DNA from: Reyranellaceae bacterium
GTDB taxonomy: Bacteria > Pseudomonadota > Alphaproteobacteria > Reyranellales > Reyranellaceae
Direction: 5' to 3'
Length of the DNA stretch: 64,000 bases
NCBI GenBank assembly: GCA_022844045.1
Contig: JALHMM010000010.1
Location: 42,802-106,801 of the forward strand
Within the stretch, counting starts at the first letter, position 1. Each line of letters opens with the position of its first letter. The notes below the pieces were generated by a model. It did no database searches and was not told the origin of the DNA. It saw nothing but the letters and a program-made list of their open reading frames with translations. Below, one piece after another: positions 25,724 through 34,603 of this stretch. The position numbers and the translations under genes are program-made.

Positions 25724-25749
25724 GCTGGTGCCACCTTCGTGGCGCCAGC
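25724..25749 (-). terminator. Hairpin after the first flp gene
   Basis: GCTGGTGCCAC and GTGGCGCCAGC pair with one mismatch around a four-base loop. The sequence is clearly related to the terminator stem at 25412-25439, so the pilin gene and its 3' hairpin seem to have been duplicated together. No T-run follows on the minus strand, so read-through into the second pilin gene is likely. Confidence 0.5.
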
Positions 25750-25806
25750 TCTCGGAATACAGAAAAAGAATTCCCCAGACTGTTCGGCGCGGCGTTCCGC
25801 GTCCGA

Positions 25807-25968
25807 CTAGTTCAGCTTGTTGGCGGTGTTGGTCATCATGGTGCTGAGCTTGGTGCCGACCGTGGTGAAGGCGGTGATGGCGGCGACCGAAATCAGGGCG
25901 GCGATCAGGCCATACTCGATGGCGGTAGCGCCGGACTCGTCACGAAGAAGGCTCTTGAGAATGGTCAT
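25807..25968 (-). CDS. flp: Flp family type IVb pilin (tandem copy)
   Basis: A 53-residue prepilin with leader MTILKSLLRDESG and the same ATAIEYGLIAALISVAAITAF core; only about seven residues differ from the neighbour copy. It is the promoter-proximal gene of the pair and has GGAGAT upstream of the ATG. Two near-identical structural pilins can act as major and minor subunits or as a dosage duplication. Confidence 0.95.
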   Translation of the reverse strand: MTILKSLLRDESGATAIEYGLIAALISVAAITAFTTVGTKLSTMMTNTANKLN

Positions 25969-26053
25969 TGTGGTATCTCCTCTGCCGAAATTTGATTTGA
26001 ATATAATCAAACGTTAACGAGAGCTGTATATCGTGATTCTACCGTCAAGGCAA
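25969..26053 (-). promoter_or_regulatory. AT-rich leader and likely sigma-70 promoter of the flp pair
   Basis: The minus strand carries TTGCCT (26048-26053), 17 bases, then TATACA (26025-26030), a plausible -35/-10 pair. Downstream is CGTTAACGTTTGATTATATT, AT-rich and unlike the surrounding DNA; the TTAACG part loosely resembles a CtrA half-site, which is known to control pilin genes in some alphaproteobacteria, but the second half-site is poor. Confidence 0.45.
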
Positions 26054-26141
26054 GGAGTTTCCGCTAACCACCAAGAAAGGCTGGATAAATTCTAATTCTC
26101 GTGGACTTTCAAGACTTAAACCACAATATGAAGTGATGCTT

Positions 26142-26621
26142 CTAGCGTAGTTCGTCGTAAAACAGCGCCAAGGCCGCTGCGGCGAACGCGCGCATGTTGT
26201 CGACCCGATCGGGCTGGCCGGTCTCGATGGTGATGCTGCGCTCGGTGGGTCCGCTGAGCGCGACGCAAGCGTGGCCGGCGGCGTCGCCGTAGCGGTTGCC
26301 GGTGGGGCCGCTGGCACCCGTCTCAGAGATGCCCCAGGTCGTGCCCAGCCGCTGGCGGATGGTGCGCGCCATCAGCAGGGCATAGGGCTCGGTCGAGGCG
26401 CGCAGGCCGACGCGCGCTTCCGGCGGGATCATCAGCAGCGCGTCGCCAGCGGCGCGGGTGTAGACCACCGCGCCGCCGACATAATAAGCCGAGGCACCGG
26501 GCACCGAGAGCAGCGCGGCGGACAGCAGCCCGCCGATCGAGGATTCGGCGACGGAAATCGTCTCGCCGCGCGCCTTCAGCCGCTCGCCGACGCGCGTCGC
26601 GATGGGCAGTAGGTCCTGCAT
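26142..26621 (-). CDS. CinA C-terminal family protein (nicotinamide-nucleotide amidase type)
   Basis: A 159-residue single-domain protein with the CinA/PncC pattern: SVAESSIGGLLSAALLSVPGAS, YYVGGAVVYTRAAG, then WGISETGASGPTGNRYGDAAG. PncC amidases deamidate NMN to NaMN in pyridine nucleotide recycling. The usual motif is AESCTGG; here it is AESSIGG, a change next to the active serine, so full activity is not certain. It is upstream of nothing obvious in the pathway and separate from the flp genes by an AT-rich spacer. Confidence 0.8.
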   Translation of the reverse strand: MQDLLPIATRVGERLKARGETISVAESSIGGLLSAALLSVPGASAYYVGGAVVYTRAAGDALLMIPPEARVGLRASTEPYALLMARTIRQRLGTTWGISETGASGPTGNRYGDAAGHACVALSGPTERSITIETGQPDRVDNMRAFAAAALALFYDELR

Positions 26622-26625
26622 GGGT

Positions 26626-26970
26626 TCAGTCCTTCAGGATCGACAGCTCGAGATCGACCTTCTCGCCCAGCCAGATGGCGCGGTCGCGGTGGTCGGTGAG
26701 GTCGCGGCCGGTGTTGGGATGCACGAGGATCACGAGGTCGCCGCGGTTCAGCGCCAGCCAGGGCACGAACTCGGCGAACATCGTCGGCGGGAAGGCGACC
26801 TGGTAGCTCCAGCGCGGATGCGGGCCGATCGGCCGGGAATGCACGCGGCCCATCTCGGCGACGAAGCGCGCGACGATGGTGCCGCGCAGCTTAAGCGCCG
26901 CGTCCTTGCTGCCGGCGTCGAAATAGACGTGGGCGTGCCAGTCCTTGATGTCGCCGACCTCGGCCGCCAT
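26626..26970 (-). CDS. DOPA 4,5-dioxygenase family protein
   Basis: A 114-residue protein of the small dioxygenase family related to fungal DOPA 4,5-dioxygenase. Visible markers are DWHAHVYFD (metal-binding His pair), HSRPIGPHPRWSYQVAF, LVILVHPNTGRDLTDHRD and AIWLG near the end. It could cleave a catechol-like ring; the bacterial role is mostly unknown. GGAGGA precedes the ATG. It overlaps neither neighbour but is 14 bases from the SDR gene, so the three genes may be cotranscribed. Confidence 0.85.
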   Translation of the reverse strand: MAAEVGDIKDWHAHVYFDAGSKDAALKLRGTIVARFVAEMGRVHSRPIGPHPRWSYQVAFPPTMFAEFVPWLALNRGDLVILVHPNTGRDLTDHRDRAIWLGEKVDLELSILKD

Positions 26971-26984
26971 CGCGTCCTCCTGCC

Positions 26985-27779
26985 TTAGGGCCGACGCATC
27001 GGTCCGCCGGCCATCATGCCGCCGTCGATCACCATCTCCATGCCGGTGACGTAGCTCGAGGCGTCGCTCGCCAGCCACAATACGCCATTGGCGATGTCCT
27101 GCGCCTCTCCCGCACGCGACAGCGGCACAGTGGCCTTCGCGCGTTCGTAGGGGTCAATCGGCGCGTTATGGCCCATGCCACCGGCGCCCGTCGGGATCTT
27201 GCCCCAGATCGGCGTGGCGATGATGCCGGGATGCATCGAGTTGACACGGATGTTGTCGCCGGCGGCGGCGCACTCCAGCGCCACCGACTTGGCGAACAGC
27301 CGCACGCCGCCCTTGGTCGCGGCATAGGCGGCGAGGCCGGGCGCGCCGCGCAGGCCGGCGACCGAGGACATCATGATGATCGACCCGCCGCCGCCCTTGC
27401 GCATCAGTGGCACCGAGTGCTTCACCGACAGGAACACGCCGTCGAGGTTGATCGCCTGCTGGCGCTGCCAGTCGGCCAGCGACATGTCGAAGATCGAGGT
27501 GGCGATGCCGATGCCGGCGTTGGACACCAGCACGTCGAGCCGGCCGCACCGCTTATCGATCTCGGCCACGACCTCGATCCAGCGCGGCTCCGAGACCACG
27601 TCGTGGTTCAGATAGATCGCGCCGCCACCGATCTTCGCCGCCAGCGCCTTGCCGCGCGTATCGTCGATGTCGGTGATGACCACGCGCGCGCCTTCACGCG
27701 CCAAGGTGAGTGAGCAAGCCTCGCCGATACCGGACGCGCCGCCCGTGACGAGGGCGACCTTGCCGTCGACCTGACCCAT
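26985..27779 (-). CDS. Short-chain dehydrogenase/reductase
   Basis: A 264-residue classical SDR: cofactor motif VTGGASGIGEA, N-A-G at VSNAGIG, catalytic Ser in IIMMSSVAG and Tyr-x3-Lys in YAATKGG. Asp in ITDID at the end of beta-2 points to NAD preference. The C-terminus (TGMEMVIDGGMMAG) is typical. The substrate is unknown. It is likely in one unit with the dioxygenase-family and CinA-like genes. Confidence 0.9.
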   Translation of the reverse strand: MGQVDGKVALVTGGASGIGEACSLTLAREGARVVITDIDDTRGKALAAKIGGGAIYLNHDVVSEPRWIEVVAEIDKRCGRLDVLVSNAGIGIATSIFDMSLADWQRQQAINLDGVFLSVKHSVPLMRKGGGGSIIMMSSVAGLRGAPGLAAYAATKGGVRLFAKSVALECAAAGDNIRVNSMHPGIIATPIWGKIPTGAGGMGHNAPIDPYERAKATVPLSRAGEAQDIANGVLWLASDASSYVTGMEMVIDGGMMAGGPMRRP

Positions 27780-27799
27780 GATGATGTCTCCTCCCGATT

Positions 27800-27900
27800 G
27801 TCATCCTGAGCGCAGCGAAGGATCGAGCGGTCTTGCCGGCGCGCGCCACGCCTTGATGTGGCCGCCATACCGCTAGGTCCTTCGCTACGCTCAGGACGAC
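27800..27900. repeat. Palindromic repeat, family D copy 2
   Basis: TCATCCTGAGCGCAGCGAAGG at one end and its inverted counterpart (CCTTCGCTACGCTCAGGACGA) at the other, with an unrelated centre. It lies between the SDR and enoyl-CoA hydratase genes. Confidence 0.8.
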
Positions 27901-27910
27901 AGCGAGTCCC

Positions 27911-28705
27911 TTACCGCTTCTGGAAGTTGCCCGGCCGCCGCTCGGCCCAGCTCTTGACGCCTTCCTTGAAGTCGGCGGTCTTGCGTGTCCAGTCCTGCTC
28001 GACCAGCTCGCGCTCGGTGGCGCGCTCGGCCGCGTCGGCGAAGCCGCGGCGCATGGTCTCGCGCGTCGACTCCACCGCGAGCGGCGCGGACTCGGCGATC
28101 TCCTTGGCCAGCGCCATCGCGCCCTTGCGCACATCGGCCAGCGGCACCAGCACGTCGGCCATGCCCATCGCCACCGCCTCGCTGCCGGTGACGCGACGGC
28201 CTGTGTAGAAGAGCAAGTTGGCCTTCTGCTGTCCGACGAGGCGCGGCAGCGTGTAGGTCAGGCTGAAGCCGGGGTGGAAGCCCAGGCGCGTGAAGTTGGC
28301 GGAGAAGCGCGCCTCCTCGCAGGTGACGCGGAAATCGGCCGACAGCGCCAGGCCCAGCCCGCCACCGATCGCGGCGCCCTGCACGGCGGCGATCTGCGGT
28401 TTCTTCGCCCGGAAGATGCGCGTGGCTTCCTTATAGAGGTGCTTGCCGCTTTCGGCCGCACCGGTCTGCGGGCGGTTGGCGAAATCGGCGCCGGCGCAGA
28501 ACGACTTGCCCTCGGCGCACAGCACGATGGCGCGGATGTTGTCGTCGCGATCGAACGCCTCGTAGGCGTCGGCGATCTGGTTGATCAGCGCGTTGTCGAA
28601 GTAGTTGTGCGGCGGCCGCTGGATCTCGACGATGCCGACATGGCCCTCGCTGCTGATGCCGATGTCCTGCTTGGCCGCTCCGGCCTTCACGGGTTCCGCG
28701 CTCAT
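27911..28705 (-). CDS. Enoyl-CoA hydratase/isomerase family protein
   Basis: A 264-residue crotonase-fold protein with VGIVEIQRPPHNYFDNAL, the oxyanion segment KSFCAGADF, and AAVQGAAIGGGLGLALSADFR. The catalytic glutamates of canonical hydratases are not evident (ARFSANFTRLGFHPGFSLTY), so isomerase or another activity is as likely. The ATG at 28705 has GGGAGG upstream. Its target acyl-CoA is not known. Confidence 0.88.
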   Translation of the reverse strand: MSAEPVKAGAAKQDIGISSEGHVGIVEIQRPPHNYFDNALINQIADAYEAFDRDDNIRAIVLCAEGKSFCAGADFANRPQTGAAESGKHLYKEATRIFRAKKPQIAAVQGAAIGGGLGLALSADFRVTCEEARFSANFTRLGFHPGFSLTYTLPRLVGQQKANLLFYTGRRVTGSEAVAMGMADVLVPLADVRKGAMALAKEIAESAPLAVESTRETMRRGFADAAERATERELVEQDWTRKTADFKEGVKSWAERRPGNFQKR

Positions 28706-28871
28706 TGTGTTCCCTCCCGCTAGTGATCTGTATCGGGCGCATCCTATCCCGCCCCGCGCCGGGAGTCGCAAGCGCCGGCACCGCAATGCCGCTGTGCGGG
28801 AAGCCCGCCGCCGGCCGTCCGTGGCTACCAACCGCTCGACAAGCGGAGGCGACCACTTTTCAGCATCAGTT

Positions 28872-29459
28872 TCACTGGTGCGGCCTGCGCAGCATAGGGA
28901 AGATCTCGGGCGAGCCGCCGACCTGGATCGTGCCCAGCAGCTCGAAGCCGTGACGCTGGTAGAGCGGCACATTGGCCGGGCTGCTCGATTCGAGATAGGC
29001 GAGGCTGCCCTCGCGATCACATTCCGCCAGCGCGTGCCGCATGAGCGCGCTCCCCAATCCCTTGCCCTGATGCGCGGGATCGATGCCGATCAACGGCAGA
29101 TACCAATGGGGTTCCGTCGGGTGATAGCCGGCCATCCGCTCGATCAATTCGCTGGCGTCGTGCAGCGCGTGCTGGTCGACGGAATCCTGCATCAGCGCAC
29201 CCAACGCCGCCTCATCGGGTTCGGCGCCAGGAGGTAGCCAGAGAGCGGCGCCCTTGTAGCCCTCGATGAAATGAGCGGTGCCGCGCGGAAACGCCTGGCC
29301 AGCAAAGGCGCGGACAAAGCGCGGGAAGTGCGCGAGATAGGTTCGCGGATCCGGCCAACTCCAACGCGCGGCGGGATCGGTGCTGAAGGCCAGAGTCAGG
29401 ACGTCGGCGACGACCGCCTCGTCCCGCGGCGTGGCGGATCTGATCGCGTCAGAGGTCAT
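28872..29459 (-). CDS. GNAT family N-acetyltransferase
   Basis: A 195-residue protein: SATPRDEAVVADVLTLAFSTDP at the N-terminus and the acetyl-CoA loop IGIDPAHQGKGLGSALMRHAL (motif A, Q-x-x-G-x-G) followed by YLESSSPANVPLYQRHGFE (motif B). The family acetylates amines of small molecules or proteins. Start chosen at the ATG 29459, where similarity to the family begins. Confidence 0.88.
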   Translation of the reverse strand: MTSDAIRSATPRDEAVVADVLTLAFSTDPAARWSWPDPRTYLAHFPRFVRAFAGQAFPRGTAHFIEGYKGAALWLPPGAEPDEAALGALMQDSVDQHALHDASELIERMAGYHPTEPHWYLPLIGIDPAHQGKGLGSALMRHALAECDREGSLAYLESSSPANVPLYQRHGFELLGTIQVGGSPEIFPMLRRPHQ

Positions 29460-29559
29460 GGCTTCCGTGTGGGTTGTGGTCGCCACAAAAAGTGGTTCCG
29501 AAGGCGTCGGATGCAAGAGGCACCGGGCCGCGGCCGCGGCGCGGAGGTCACCGGGTCGA

Positions 29560-29835
29560 TGTCGTCGATCGCCGCTTGGGCGCACAGGTCGGCGGTGTGG
29601 CTCGGTGTCGCCGCGACCACCTCGGATATTCCGGGACGTGCCGCGACGTTGCCCGCGGTGAGGCCGAGCAACGTCGCGCATCTGTTGAAGAATGTCGGCG
29701 ATCGCATCTGGCATGATGTCCACTTCCCGGGCGCCGCGCCGAGGGAACAATTCGACCAGGCCGCGCTTCTCCAGCGCGCGGGCTCGCGGCTCTGCATGGA
29801 GGCCATGCGTGAACATGCAGGCCGCATCGTAGAAT
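29560..29835 (-). pseudogene. Degenerate GntR-family regulator fragment
   Basis: The minus strand encodes ALEKRGLVELFPRRGAREVD followed by IMPDAIADILQQMRDVA, which closely resembles the end of a GntR winged helix and the first FCD helix. Similarity then jumps to another frame (LLGLTAGNVAARPG) and fades. The first helices of the DNA-binding domain cannot be found. This is best read as a decayed regulator, perhaps once controlling the divergent transporter operon at 29909. I see no other gene between 29460 and 29908. Confidence 0.4.
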
Positions 29836-29908
29836 TGTCGGCAATAGGTGTTTGACACCCCTTCGCCGCGCGTGCTGCCGTCATCACAATAAACAATGGA
29901 GGAAACGG

Positions 29909-31474
29909 ATGTCGCGCAGGCGAGTGCTCGGTCTCGCGGTGGCCTTGGCGTTCGCGCCAATGGCGGCATCGGGCCAGGGAAGCGGCACGGTCACCGCGGG
30001 CTTCGGTGCCGAATCGACGATGCTCGACCCGGTGAAGTACTCGGCCGGCGTCGACCACTATTTCATGGGCCAGATGTTCGAGCAGCTGGTGCGGGTGAAC
30101 CCCGAGCAGCGTGTGGTCAACTGGCTGGCCGAGTCGTGGAGCGTCAAGGAGGAGAACGGCAAGCCGATCATCGATGTGCGCCTGCGCAAGGGCGTGAAGT
30201 TCCACAACGGTGATCCGCTGACCTCGGCCGATTTCGAGTTCACCTACAACAAGATGCGCGATCCCAAGATCTCGCGCTGGTCGCACAACCAGGCCGAGGT
30301 CGAGCGCTTCGAGATCGTCGACGACCATCACTTCCGCATCCACTTCAAGCAAGCCGACGGCAACTATATCGCCAACTTCCTGCAACTCTGGGCGGTGCCC
30401 AAGGCCTATTACGAACGCGTCGGCGAAGTGGAGTTCGGAAAGGCGCCGGTCGGCACCGGCCCGTGGAAGTTCGTCTCGCGCACGGTGAAGGACGAGATCC
30501 GATTCGAGGTCAATGCCGACTATTGGAACAAGGACCATCGGCCCAAGGCCGACAGGCTGGTGATCAAGGTCATCCCCGAGGACCTGACGCGTGTGGCGGC
30601 GTTCAAGACCGGCGCCATCGACTTTCTCGACGCCGTGCCGCTGTCGATGGTCGAGGAGTTCCGGAAGATGCGCGGGGTGAAGACGATGACCGTCGTCACC
30701 GGCAACAATCTGTTCCTGAACTTCAACACGCATCAGGAGAAGTCGCCGTTCCGCGACGTGCGCGTACGTCAGGCGGCGGCGCATGCCATCGACGTCGACG
30801 CCATCATCAAGAGCGTGCTGTTCGGCCAGGGCGAGCGCTACGTCCAGGTCGGCAAGGGCGGCGTCGGCTACGACCCTGACTTGAAGCCCTACGCCTACGA
30901 CCCGAAGAAGGCGCGCGACCTGCTGCGCCAGGCGGGCTTCCCCAACGGTTTCGATATCCCTTGCTACAACCTCACGACGCCGCGCGAGCCCAATGTAAAA
31001 GAGGTGGGCGAGGCGATGTTCGCCTACCTCACCCAGGTCGGCATCCGCTGCAAGGTGCAGGGCCTGGAATACGCCGCGTGGCTCAACCTCGCGCGCATGG
31101 GCCGCAATGCGCCGCCAGAAATGGACGGCGTGTTCAGCCACATGTGGAGCCAGAACCTGCCGGGCGATCCGGGCACCGCCTGGGCCGGTCACGTGCATAC
31201 CTTCGTGCCGGGCAAGGGCTGGGGCAGCTACTCGACCACGTCGGACACCGAGGCCGACACGATGATCGCCGAGCTGAAGCTCACCATGGATCCCGAGAAG
31301 CGCGCGGCACTGGCGCGCAAGATCGCGCGCTACAAGCACGAGAAGGTGCTGGGCGGCGTGCCGACCTACCGGCCGATGGTCACCTTCGCCTGGCGCGAGG
31401 ACAAGCTCGACTTCAAGGGCTGGCCGTATCCGGGCTACTGGCGCGGCATGCAGGAAGTGGTCGTGAAGAAGTGA
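29909..31474 (+). CDS. ABC transporter substrate-binding protein, peptide/nickel family
   Basis: A 521-residue periplasmic binding protein with a signal peptide (MSRRRVLGLAVALAFAPMAA, cut near ASGQG). It contains the SBP_bac_5 blocks W-L-A-E-S-W, VRLRKGVKFHNGDPLTSADFEFTYNKM, the PVGTGPWKF motif, and VRQAAAHAIDVDAIIKSVLFG. GGAGG precedes the ATG by 7 bases. It is the first gene of a second complete Dpp-type operon (29909-35565). The palindrome GGTGTTTGACACC about 60 bases upstream may be an operator. The ligand is unknown. Confidence 0.92.
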   Translation: MSRRRVLGLAVALAFAPMAASGQGSGTVTAGFGAESTMLDPVKYSAGVDHYFMGQMFEQLVRVNPEQRVVNWLAESWSVKEENGKPIIDVRLRKGVKFHNGDPLTSADFEFTYNKMRDPKISRWSHNQAEVERFEIVDDHHFRIHFKQADGNYIANFLQLWAVPKAYYERVGEVEFGKAPVGTGPWKFVSRTVKDEIRFEVNADYWNKDHRPKADRLVIKVIPEDLTRVAAFKTGAIDFLDAVPLSMVEEFRKMRGVKTMTVVTGNNLFLNFNTHQEKSPFRDVRVRQAAAHAIDVDAIIKSVLFGQGERYVQVGKGGVGYDPDLKPYAYDPKKARDLLRQAGFPNGFDIPCYNLTTPREPNVKEVGEAMFAYLTQVGIRCKVQGLEYAAWLNLARMGRNAPPEMDGVFSHMWSQNLPGDPGTAWAGHVHTFVPGKGWGSYSTTSDTEADTMIAELKLTMDPEKRAALARKIARYKHEKVLGGVPTYRPMVTFAWREDKLDFKGWPYPGYWRGMQEVVVKK

Positions 31475-31490
31475 CGATGATCGGTTCTTC

Positions 31491-31643
31491 CTTCTCCCCG
31501 CGAAGGCGGGGAGAAGGTGCCCGAAGGGCGGATGAGGGGCTTCGCGGAGTCTCGACAACAACACCGTTGATCGTTGCACGAGGAAGCCCCTCATCCGCCT
31601 CGCTGGCGCTCGGCACCTTCTCCCCGCCTTCGCGGGGAGAAGG
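31491..31643. repeat. Palindromic repeat, family B copy 1
   Basis: Outer arms CTTCTCCCCGCGAAGGCGGG... and complement, then inner arms GGTGCCCGAAGGGCGGATGA / TCATCCGCCTCGCTGGCGCT around a variable centre. It lies inside the operon, and its right arm (GGGGAGAAGGAG) supplies the ribosome site of the next gene. Confidence 0.9.
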
Positions 31644-31652
31644 AGTGGTGGC

Positions 31653-32573
31653 ATGACCGGCTACTTCCTCCGCCGTGTGCTGCAGGGGCTGATCAGCATC
31701 GTCGGCGCCAGCATCGTGATCTTCGTCATCTCGAGGATGAGCGGCGATCCGATCGTGCTGCTGCTGCCGACCGAGGCGCCGCCGGCGCTGATCGAGCAGG
31801 TGCGGCAGGATATGGGGCTCAACGAGCCGCTGTGGAAGCAGTACCTGATCTTCGCCGGCAAGGCGTTGGGTGGCGACTTCGGCAAATCCTATCGCTGGCA
31901 GATGCCGGCGCTGCAGCTCGTGCTCGACCGCCTGCCGTCGACCATCGGCCTGGCGCTGGCGGCGCTCGCCTTCTCGATCCTGCTCGCTGTGCCCTTCGGC
32001 GTGCTATCGGCGGTCTATCGCGGCTCGTGGATCGACACCTTGGGCAAGGGCTTCGCCATGCTCGGCCAGGCCATGCCGAACTTCTGGGTCGGCCTGCTGC
32101 TGATCCTGATCTTCGCCATCCATCTCGACGTGTTGCCGGCCTACGGCACCGGCTCGGCCACGCACATCATCATGCCGGCGATCGCGCTGGGCTGGTATCC
32201 CGTGGCGGCGCAGACGCGCATCGTGCGCTCGGCGATGCTCGACGTGCTCGACAGCGACTACATCCGCATGGGCCGCGCCGTGGGCGCGACGGAACACGTG
32301 CTGGTGTGGAAATACGCGCTGCGCAACGCGGCGATCCCGCTGGTCACCATCCTCGGCGTCTACTTCGCCGCCATGCTGGGCGGCGCCTTCGTCGTCGAGA
32401 CGGTGTTCGCCTGGCCTGGTGTCGGCCGTACCGTGGTCGAGGCCGTGTTCTCGCGCGACTTCCCCGTCGTGCAGGTCGGCGTGCTGCTGACCTCGATCCT
32501 GTTCGTGACCTCGAACCTGCTGGTCGACCTGTCCTACGGCTTCATCGACCCGCGTATCCGCTATGACCGCTGA
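31653..32573 (+). CDS. ABC transporter permease (DppB type)
   Basis: A 306-residue permease with the DppB start (first helix then ISRMSGDPIVLLLP), DFGKSYRWQMPALQLVLDRLPST, the EAA loop DYIRMGRAVGATEHVLVWKYALRNAAIP, and the end YGFIDPRIRYD. AAGGAG, 7 bases before the ATG, comes from the family B repeat. Its end overlaps the next permease gene. Confidence 0.93.
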   Translation: MTGYFLRRVLQGLISIVGASIVIFVISRMSGDPIVLLLPTEAPPALIEQVRQDMGLNEPLWKQYLIFAGKALGGDFGKSYRWQMPALQLVLDRLPSTIGLALAALAFSILLAVPFGVLSAVYRGSWIDTLGKGFAMLGQAMPNFWVGLLLILIFAIHLDVLPAYGTGSATHIIMPAIALGWYPVAAQTRIVRSAMLDVLDSDYIRMGRAVGATEHVLVWKYALRNAAIPLVTILGVYFAAMLGGAFVVETVFAWPGVGRTVVEAVFSRDFPVVQVGVLLTSILFVTSNLLVDLSYGFIDPRIRYDR

Positions 32574-33450
32574 CGCCACCCTCGCGCCGAGCTTGCCGCC
32601 GCGCGGGCTGCTGTCGCGCCTGCGCGGCCGCGGCCTGCCCTGGATCTCGATGATCATCCTCGCCCTGGTGGCGATCGCCGCGCTCTTCGGCGAAAGCATC
32701 GCGCCGCACGATCCCAACGGGCTGAACCTCGCCGCCGCCTTCCGGCCGCCGCTATGGGAGGCCAAGGGCGAGTGGATCTATCCGCTGGGCACCGACAATC
32801 TCGGCCGCGACATCTTCAGCCGTATCATCGCTGGCGCGCGCGTCTCACTGGTCTCGGCGCTCTACGCCATCGCCTTCGCCGGCGCCATCGGCGGGCTGAT
32901 CGGCATGATCTCCGGTTACTTCGGCGGCATCGTCGACGCCGTGATCATGCGCCTGGTCGACATCCAGATGTCGATCCCGGCGCTGGCCCTGGCGCTGGTG
33001 ATCGCCGCGGTGTTCGGCGCCGACTTCGACACAGTGGTGATCGTCATCATCGTAACCTACTGGACCTGGTACGCCCGCATCGTGCGCGGCGAGATCCTGT
33101 CGCTGAAGGAACGCGACTACGTGGCGCTGGCCAGGGTCGCGGGCTGCAACACCGCCACGATCTTCTTTCGCCATCTGCTGCCCAACGTGATGAACACCTT
33201 GCTGGTGCTGGCCACGCTTCAGGTCGGCCAGGTCATCATCTTCGAGGCGTCGCTGAGCTTCCTTGGCCTGGGCATCCAGGCGCCCGATGTGTCCTGGGGC
33301 CTTATGCTGTCGGACGCGCGCAACTACATCACCAACGCGTGGTGGGCGATCACCATGCCCGGCATCGCCATCATGATCACCTGCCTGTCGGCCAACATGA
33401 TCGGCGACTGGCTGCGCGACACCTACGATCCCAAGCGGCGGCAGTTGTGA
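32563..33450 (+). CDS. ABC transporter permease (DppC type)
   Basis: A 295-residue permease beginning 11 bases before the end of its partner. It shows the DppC markers WIYPLGTDNLGRDIFSRIIAG, the EAA loop DYVALARVAGCNTATIFFRHLLPNVMN, FLGLGIQAPDVSWGLML and the end GDWLRDTYDPKRR. It forms the transmembrane pore with the preceding DppB-type protein. Confidence 0.93.
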   Translation: MTADATLAPSLPPRGLLSRLRGRGLPWISMIILALVAIAALFGESIAPHDPNGLNLAAAFRPPLWEAKGEWIYPLGTDNLGRDIFSRIIAGARVSLVSALYAIAFAGAIGGLIGMISGYFGGIVDAVIMRLVDIQMSIPALALALVIAAVFGADFDTVVIVIIVTYWTWYARIVRGEILSLKERDYVALARVAGCNTATIFFRHLLPNVMNTLLVLATLQVGQVIIFEASLSFLGLGIQAPDVSWGLMLSDARNYITNAWWAITMPGIAIMITCLSANMIGDWLRDTYDPKRRQL

Positions 33451-33468
33451 TGGGACGGAGTCATTTAT

Positions 33469-33596
33469 CTTCCCCCGGAGGGGGAAGGTGCCCGAAGGGC
33501 GGAAGGGGGATGTCGAAGACGGACGCCTGCGTTCGGCTTCAACATCCCCCTTCCGTCAGCGCTTCGCGCTGCCACCTTCCCCCTCCGGGGGAAGGG
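33469..33596. repeat. Palindromic repeat, family A copy 2
   Basis: Same outer arms (CTTCCCCCGGAGGGGGAAGG and complement) as the copy at 18609, with the inner arms in the opposite order. It separates the permease and ATPase genes within one operon, and its right end (GGGGGAAGGGAG) forms the ribosome site of the ATPase gene. Confidence 0.9.
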
Positions 33597-33604
33597 AGAA
33601 CGCC

Positions 33605-34603
33605 ATGACCGCCCTCCTGCGCGTCGAGAATCTGCGCACGCATCTCTTCCTCAAGCGCGGCGTGCTGAAGGCCGTCGATGGCGTCAGCCTGCATGTCGAC
33701 GAGGGCGAGACGTTGGGCCTCGTGGGCGAGTCCGGCTCGGGCAAGAGCATGACCAGCCTCTCGATCATGCGCCTGCTGCCCAAGCAGAGCGGCCGAATCG
33801 TCGACGGCCATGTCTGGCTCGACGGCACCGACCTTGCGAGCCTGCCCGAGGACGAGATGGCGCGCGAGTGGCGCGGCCGGCGCGTCTCGATGGTGTCGCA
33901 GGATCCGATGACCTCGCTCAACCCGGTTTTCACCGTGGGCGATCAGGTCGGCGCGCCTTTCCGCTATCACAAGCTCGCCCGGGGCGCGCGCGCCGTGCGT
34001 GAAGCGGTGGTCAAGGTCTTGAGCCGCGTGCGCATCCCCTCGCCGGAGAAGCGGCTCGACAACTACCCGCACCAGTTCAGCGGCGGCATGCGCCAGCGCG
34101 TGGTCTCGGCCATGGCGATCGCCTGCGCGCCGCGCCTGCTGATCGCCGACGAGCCGACGAGCAATCTCGACGTCACCATCCAGGTGCAGATGATCGAGCT
34201 GTTCCGCGAACTGCAGCGCGACAGCGGTCTCGGCATCATCCTGATCACCCACGATCTGGGCGTCGCCGCCTCGATCTGCGATCGCGTCGCGGTCATGTAT
34301 GCCGGCCGCATCGTCGAGGTCGGCGCCGTGCGCACCATGTACCGCGCGGCGGCACATCCCTACACCCAGGCGCTGCTCAATTCGATCCCACATCTGGGTC
34401 AGCGCAAGCGACGCCTCTATGCCATCGCCGGCCAGCCACCCAGCCTGATCGATGCGCCGGTGGGCTGCCGCTTCGCGCCGCGCTGCCCGCGCCGCACCGC
34501 CAAGTGCGACGCCGAGTATCCACCCGACGTCGAGCTCGCGCCTGGCCACGTCACCGCGTGCTGGCATCCCGGCCCCGGAGCGATATCTGGAGCGGGGGCA
34601 TGA
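33605..34603 (+). CDS. ABC transporter ATP-binding protein (DppD type)
   Basis: A 332-residue ATPase: Walker [27 protein letters not shown], signature [17 protein letters not shown], Walker [17 protein letters not shown], switch LITHDL, and the C-terminal Cys motif ([20 protein letters not shown]). It pairs with the next ATPase. The GGGAGAA ribosome site belongs to the adjoining repeat. Confidence 0.93.
   Translation: MTALLRVENLRTHLFLKRGVLKAVDGVSLHVDEGETLGLVGESGSGKSMTSLSIMRLLPKQSGRIVDGHVWLDGTDLASLPEDEMAREWRGRRVSMVSQDPMTSLNPVFTVGDQVGAPFRYHKLARGARAVREAVVKVLSRVRIPSPEKRLDNYPHQFSGGMRQRVVSAMAIACAPRLLIADEPTSNLDVTIQVQMIELFRELQRDSGLGIILITHDLGVAASICDRVAVMYAGRIVEVGAVRTMYRAAAHPYTQALLNSIPHLGQRKRRLYAIAGQPPSLIDAPVGCRFAPRCPRRTAKCDAEYPPDVELAPGHVTACWHPGPGAISGAGA

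Noticed and set aside
25990..26020. CtrA-binding site upstream of the flp genes
   Set aside because: TTAACG is present on the minus strand but the second TTAA half at the required distance is only TTAT; kept as a remark in the promoter entry, not as a feature.
29456..31654. A 732-codon minus-strand open frame opposite the second binding protein
   Set aside because: It has no domain pattern, lies over a clear SBP_bac_5 gene and crosses a repeat element.
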